Below, piece after piece: positions 61,057 to 64,000 of a stretch of DNA of 64,000 nucleotides. Under the pieces are notes generated by a model. The model did not search any database, was not told where the DNA came from, and saw only the letters and a program-made list of their open reading frames with translations. The position numbers and the translations under genes were made by a program. This stretch comes from Heyndrickxia sporothermodurans (GTDB lineage: Bacteria; Bacillota; Bacilli; Bacillales; Bacillaceae_C), in NCBI GenBank assembly GCA_018333075.1, contig BORH01000016.1, positions 42,250-106,249 on the forward strand, written 5' to 3'. Position 1 is the stretch's first letter. Each line of letters starts with the position of its first letter.

Positions 61057-62553
61057 ATGGAAAATATAATCGTATTTCTATTGTATTTAATTTTCATTTA
61101 TTACATAGGTTTTAAAGGATATCAAAGAATTAAAACGGCAGAGGACTTAATTGTTGCTGGATGGAGCATGCCAATCTATGTTGTTACTGGTAGTTTAATA
61201 GCTGCTTTACTAGCTGCTCCATTCTTTTTTGCTGCAGTTGGATCAGGTTATACAACAGGTGGATTTGAAGGTACTGCGACAATGGCAGGTCTTGGAACTT
61301 GTATGATTCTAGGTGCATTAATTTGGACAAAGCCTTTAAGACGATTAAAAGGTTGGACAATTGCTGATTATTATGGGCTACGCTATAACAGTAAAAAATT
61401 AGGTGCCTTTACTGGTATTGTTATGTCCGTTGCTTTTGGATTTTTTAATGCGGGAGCACTTACTGTTGGGGGAACCTATATTATTCAGTCTATTTTTTCG
61501 ATTGATTTTTTACCAGCAGCACTAATCTTTGTTTTTTTAACAGTGATTTATTCAGTTATCGGAGGCCTATGGGCAGTTGCTTATACAGAAATTGTTCAGG
61601 GGTTTTTTGCCATTGTCGGTATATTAGGAATAGCCATCGTTGTCTTTTTTCAATACGATCATTTCACCTTCAACCCTGATTGGTGGAATGTGAATGAGCT
61701 ATTTCAAAAAGGTGGTGCAGGTTTCTGGTCTCTTTATTTAGTTCTTGCTCTAGGGGATATTCCTGCTGCAGATTTAGGCCAACGGGTTGCCGCTGCCAAA
61801 AACCCAAGGGTTGCCTACAAAAGTATGATTATCGCCGGAATTGTCATCGTTTTGATTAGTTGGATTCCAGGAATGCTTGGAGAAGCATTTAAACATGTGT
61901 TTCCAAATAGTGATAACCCTGAAATGCTAATGCTAGCTTTTGCTGAAGGATATTTTCCACCAGTTGTATCAGCTATTTTTCTAACAGCGATGGCAGCAAT
62001 GGGAATGTCTACATTGGCAGCTTGTTATGTAGCTACTTCGGGAATAATAACTAAAAATATTTATTTAGATTTTATTAATAAAAATCCTAATCCAAAGACA
62101 TTATTACGATTTTCTAGAGGTGCGATCGTATTAAGTTCTTTACTGGGACTAACATTGGCATTAGGCTTTCAAAAAGTTATTGATTTGGCTTATTTAGCAT
62201 GGGATATTGTATTTGTTACGATATTCTGGCCACTTGTGCTGGGACCATTTACTAAACGAGTGAGTACCCCAGCTGTATGGGTAAGTATTTCTGTAGGTTT
62301 AATTTATTATATTTTAACCACTATTTTTGGAGTACCAGGACCAGTTAGTTCTTCTGACGGCTTCCTTGGTTTACTATCAGAGCTTTGGCATACACCAGGA
62401 TTTTCAGGTGTTGTGATTTCTGGTATTACGATAGCTGTAGTTAGTTTCATTATCCCACCGACAGAAAATGTGTTAGAGATGCATCGTAAAGAACGAGATC
62501 GAACATTAGATGAAAAGACGGTTGAGGATGAGCAAAGCTATTTAGCAGGATAA
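61057..62553 (+). CDS. Sodium:solute symporter family transporter
   Basis: 498 residues from ATG 61057 (TAGGAGTC upstream; TTG 61039 rejected). About 13 membrane helices in the LeuT-like SSS fold. DLIVAGWSMPIYVVTGSLIA opens the first inverted repeat; GGLWAVAYTEIVQGFF and GDIPAADLGQRVAAAK (a strongly conserved SSS block) follow. Imports an organic solute with Na+; substrate unknown (proline, pantothenate, acetate or sugars are in the family). Downstream of the SDR, perhaps feeding it its substrate. Strong terminator after it. Confidence 0.9.
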   Translation: MENIIVFLLYLIFIYYIGFKGYQRIKTAEDLIVAGWSMPIYVVTGSLIAALLAAPFFFAAVGSGYTTGGFEGTATMAGLGTCMILGALIWTKPLRRLKGWTIADYYGLRYNSKKLGAFTGIVMSVAFGFFNAGALTVGGTYIIQSIFSIDFLPAALIFVFLTVIYSVIGGLWAVAYTEIVQGFFAIVGILGIAIVVFFQYDHFTFNPDWWNVNELFQKGGAGFWSLYLVLALGDIPAADLGQRVAAAKNPRVAYKSMIIAGIVIVLISWIPGMLGEAFKHVFPNSDNPEMLMLAFAEGYFPPVVSAIFLTAMAAMGMSTLAACYVATSGIITKNIYLDFINKNPNPKTLLRFSRGAIVLSSLLGLTLALGFQKVIDLAYLAWDIVFVTIFWPLVLGPFTKRVSTPAVWVSISVGLIYYILTTIFGVPGPVSSSDGFLGLLSELWHTPGFSGVVISGITIAVVSFIIPPTENVLEMHRKERDRTLDEKTVEDEQSYLAG

Positions 62554-62572
62554 AAGTGAATATTACACAATC

Positions 62573-62619
62573 AATCCTAAGACAGAAAGTGTATGTACTT
62601 TTTGTCTTAGGATTTTTTT
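62573..62619 (+). terminator. Strong terminator after the symporter
   Basis: AATCCTAAGACA pairs with TGTCTTAGGATT across about 18 bases, then T-run. The remaining 62620-62853 shows no gene. Confidence 0.85.
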
Positions 62620-62853
62620 ATAAGGAAATTTTTTCTTGGGATGGTAAAAAAAGTCTCGTACAATAGCTTGTCCTCCAACTTTAGGTTATTAACTTATTCT
62701 CATATTTTTTTGTAAATAATCTTATTTTTTTGCATAGGATAAAGTAATCCACAATTCAATATAATCGAAATTAAAACACAGCCAAAATATTGTATGCAGG
62801 ATGCTTTAAAAAGTTGACAGTTATTTTTAAAAAATTTTTAGGAGGGGAATATT

Positions 62854-64000
62854 ATGACTGAATCAGAGCACAAACAGATTGTTATATCGAGTGAAGATTG
62901 GTCCCTCCACCGTAAAGGACATGATGATCAAAAACGACATCAAGAAAAGGTACAGGAAGCGATACGAAATAATTTACCTGACCTGATAACGGAAGAAAGT
63001 ATCATCATGTCAGATGGCCGTGATGTGGTCAAAATTCCGATTCGATCATTGGATGAATACAAAATACGTTATAATTATGATAAGAATAAGCATGTCGGCC
63101 AGGGGGACGGCGAGAGTCAGGTTGGAGATGTTGTTGCAAGAGATAGTGCACCGCAAAAAGGTCCGGGAAAAGGTGATGGAGCAGGAGATCAACCAGGTGA
63201 GGATTATTATGAAGCCGAAGTTTCCTTGATGGAGCTTGAGGAGGAATTATTCAAGCAATTGGAATTGCCCAATCTTCAAAGAAAAGAGCAGGATCTTAAT
63301 ACAATTGAAGATATTGAATTTAATGATATTCGCAAAACAGGATTAATGGGGAATATTGATAAAAAAAGAACGATGATGACAGCATTTAAACGAAATGCGA
63401 TCGGAGGAAAGCCAAGTTTTCATCCGATTGTACCTGAAGATTTGAAGTTTCGAACATGGAACGAAATTCAAAAGCCAGAATCAAAGGCCGTCGTACTCGC
63501 AATGATGGACACAAGTGGTTCCATGGGAGTTTGGGAAAAATATATGACTAGGAGCTTCTTTTTCTGGATGACCCGATTTTTACGTACGAAATATGAAACA
63601 GTTGACATCGAGTTCATTGCCCATCATACAGAAGCAAAAGTGGTTTCAGAAGAGGACTTCTTTTCAAAAGGTGAAAGTGGTGGAACGATATGCTCTTCAG
63701 TCTATCGAAAAGCAATTAGCTTAATTGACGAAAAATATGAGCCTTCACGCTATAATATTTACCCATTCCATTTCTCCGATGGAGATAATCTCACCTCAGA
63801 CAATCCACGCTGTGTAAAACTCGTTGAAGAGTTGATGAAGGTGTCAAATATGTTCGGGTATGGGGAAGTGAACCAATACAATCGTAGACCCTCTACACTG
63901 ATGAATGTTTACAGAAATATTAATCACGATAAGTTCAAATATTATATTATCACAGAAAAGACAGAAGTAATTGCATCTTTGAAGTATTTTTTCTCTAATA
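62854..64000 (+). CDS. yhbH: Sporulation protein YhbH (3' end cut by window edge)
   Basis: Open from ATG 62854 (AGGAGGGG 9 bases upstream) to the window end, 382 codons; B. subtilis YhbH is about 390, so only the last few residues are missing. DUF444 family: [20 protein letters not shown] at the N-terminus, a Gly-rich linker ([13 protein letters not shown]), and a C-terminal von Willebrand A-type domain with the MIDAS motif MMDTSGSMG (about 212-220). It acts with PrkA and SpoVR in sporulation in Bacillus. Here it is separated from prkA by three genes. Confidence 0.93.
   Translation, partial: MTESEHKQIVISSEDWSLHRKGHDDQKRHQEKVQEAIRNNLPDLITEESIIMSDGRDVVKIPIRSLDEYKIRYNYDKNKHVGQGDGESQVGDVVARDSAPQKGPGKGDGAGDQPGEDYYEAEVSLMELEEELFKQLELPNLQRKEQDLNTIEDIEFNDIRKTGLMGNIDKKRTMMTAFKRNAIGGKPSFHPIVPEDLKFRTWNEIQKPESKAVVLAMMDTSGSMGVWEKYMTRSFFFWMTRFLRTKYETVDIEFIAHHTEAKVVSEEDFFSKGESGGTICSSVYRKAISLIDEKYEPSRYNIYPFHFSDGDNLTSDNPRCVKLVEELMKVSNMFGYGEVNQYNRRPSTLMNVYRNINHDKFKYYIITEKTEVIASLKYFFSN

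Overview
The window is low-GC Firmicute chromosome, most likely from the family Bacillaceae. The reasons are AGGAGG-type ribosome binding sites before almost every gene, TTGACA-N17-TATAAT promoters, many intrinsic terminators, cydABCD in Bacillus order, an M-box before mgtE, and a run matching the B. subtilis yhbA (queG) - yhbB - cspR (trmL) - prkA - yhbH neighbourhood. I cannot name the species. Two genes run off the ends: a chemotaxis receptor at the left and yhbH at the right.

Layout. 1-8.6 kb holds housekeeping and membrane functions: receptor tail, PLP decarboxylase, DUF4317 protein, LURP-one protein, MscS channel and an RNase J paralogue. 8.9-15.2 kb is a sulfane-sulfur (persulfide) island resembling B. 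subtilis yrkD-yrkJ. It has a CstR-type repressor, three TusA domains, five rhodanese domains, two DsrE proteins, a rhodanese-metallo-beta-lactamase fusion, a glutaredoxin with an in-frame TGA, and a TauE exporter. At least five CstR-like operators are spread through it. 15.5-18.6 kb encodes an RND efflux pump on the minus strand.

15.3-25.7 kb, apart from the pump, is an accessory region. It contains two decayed tyrosine-recombinase fragments, a decayed HEAT-repeat fragment matching an intact HEAT gene further on, orphan hypotheticals, and a 1.6-kb segment (20.8-22.4 kb). That segment is bracketed by inverted clusters of a 15-bp motif, three copies at each end, and carries a small membrane protein, an XRE regulator and a second membrane protein. 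I regard it as the best candidate for an undescribed element: a non-autonomous transposon whose ends look Tn7-like.

25.8-31.7 kb is cydABCD (cytochrome bd and its assembly exporter). 32.1-38.7 kb is a stripped prophage: ImmA-like protease, repressor and operator cluster, ArpU-like late regulator, then two cell-surface-degrading tail-type proteins, a holin-like peptide and a LysM amidase, with no replication, head or packaging genes. 38.8-49.7 kb is mixed: PfpI-like protein, 51-bp tandem repeats, NERD protein, DUF4349 lipoprotein, GDSL hydrolase with an ABC transporter, a 23S-type methyltransferase, and an AraC / MerR / C45-acyltransferase cluster.

49.7-64 kb holds the M-box and mgtE, a stand-alone GTP cyclohydrolase II, tRNA-Gly(UCC), queG, the yhbB-type amidase, trmL, a 30-aa membrane peptide on the minus strand, prkA, a chemotaxis receptor, an SDR, a sodium:solute symporter, and the start of yhbH. 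Two copies of a dispersed intergenic repeat flank the ribA-tRNA-queG block.
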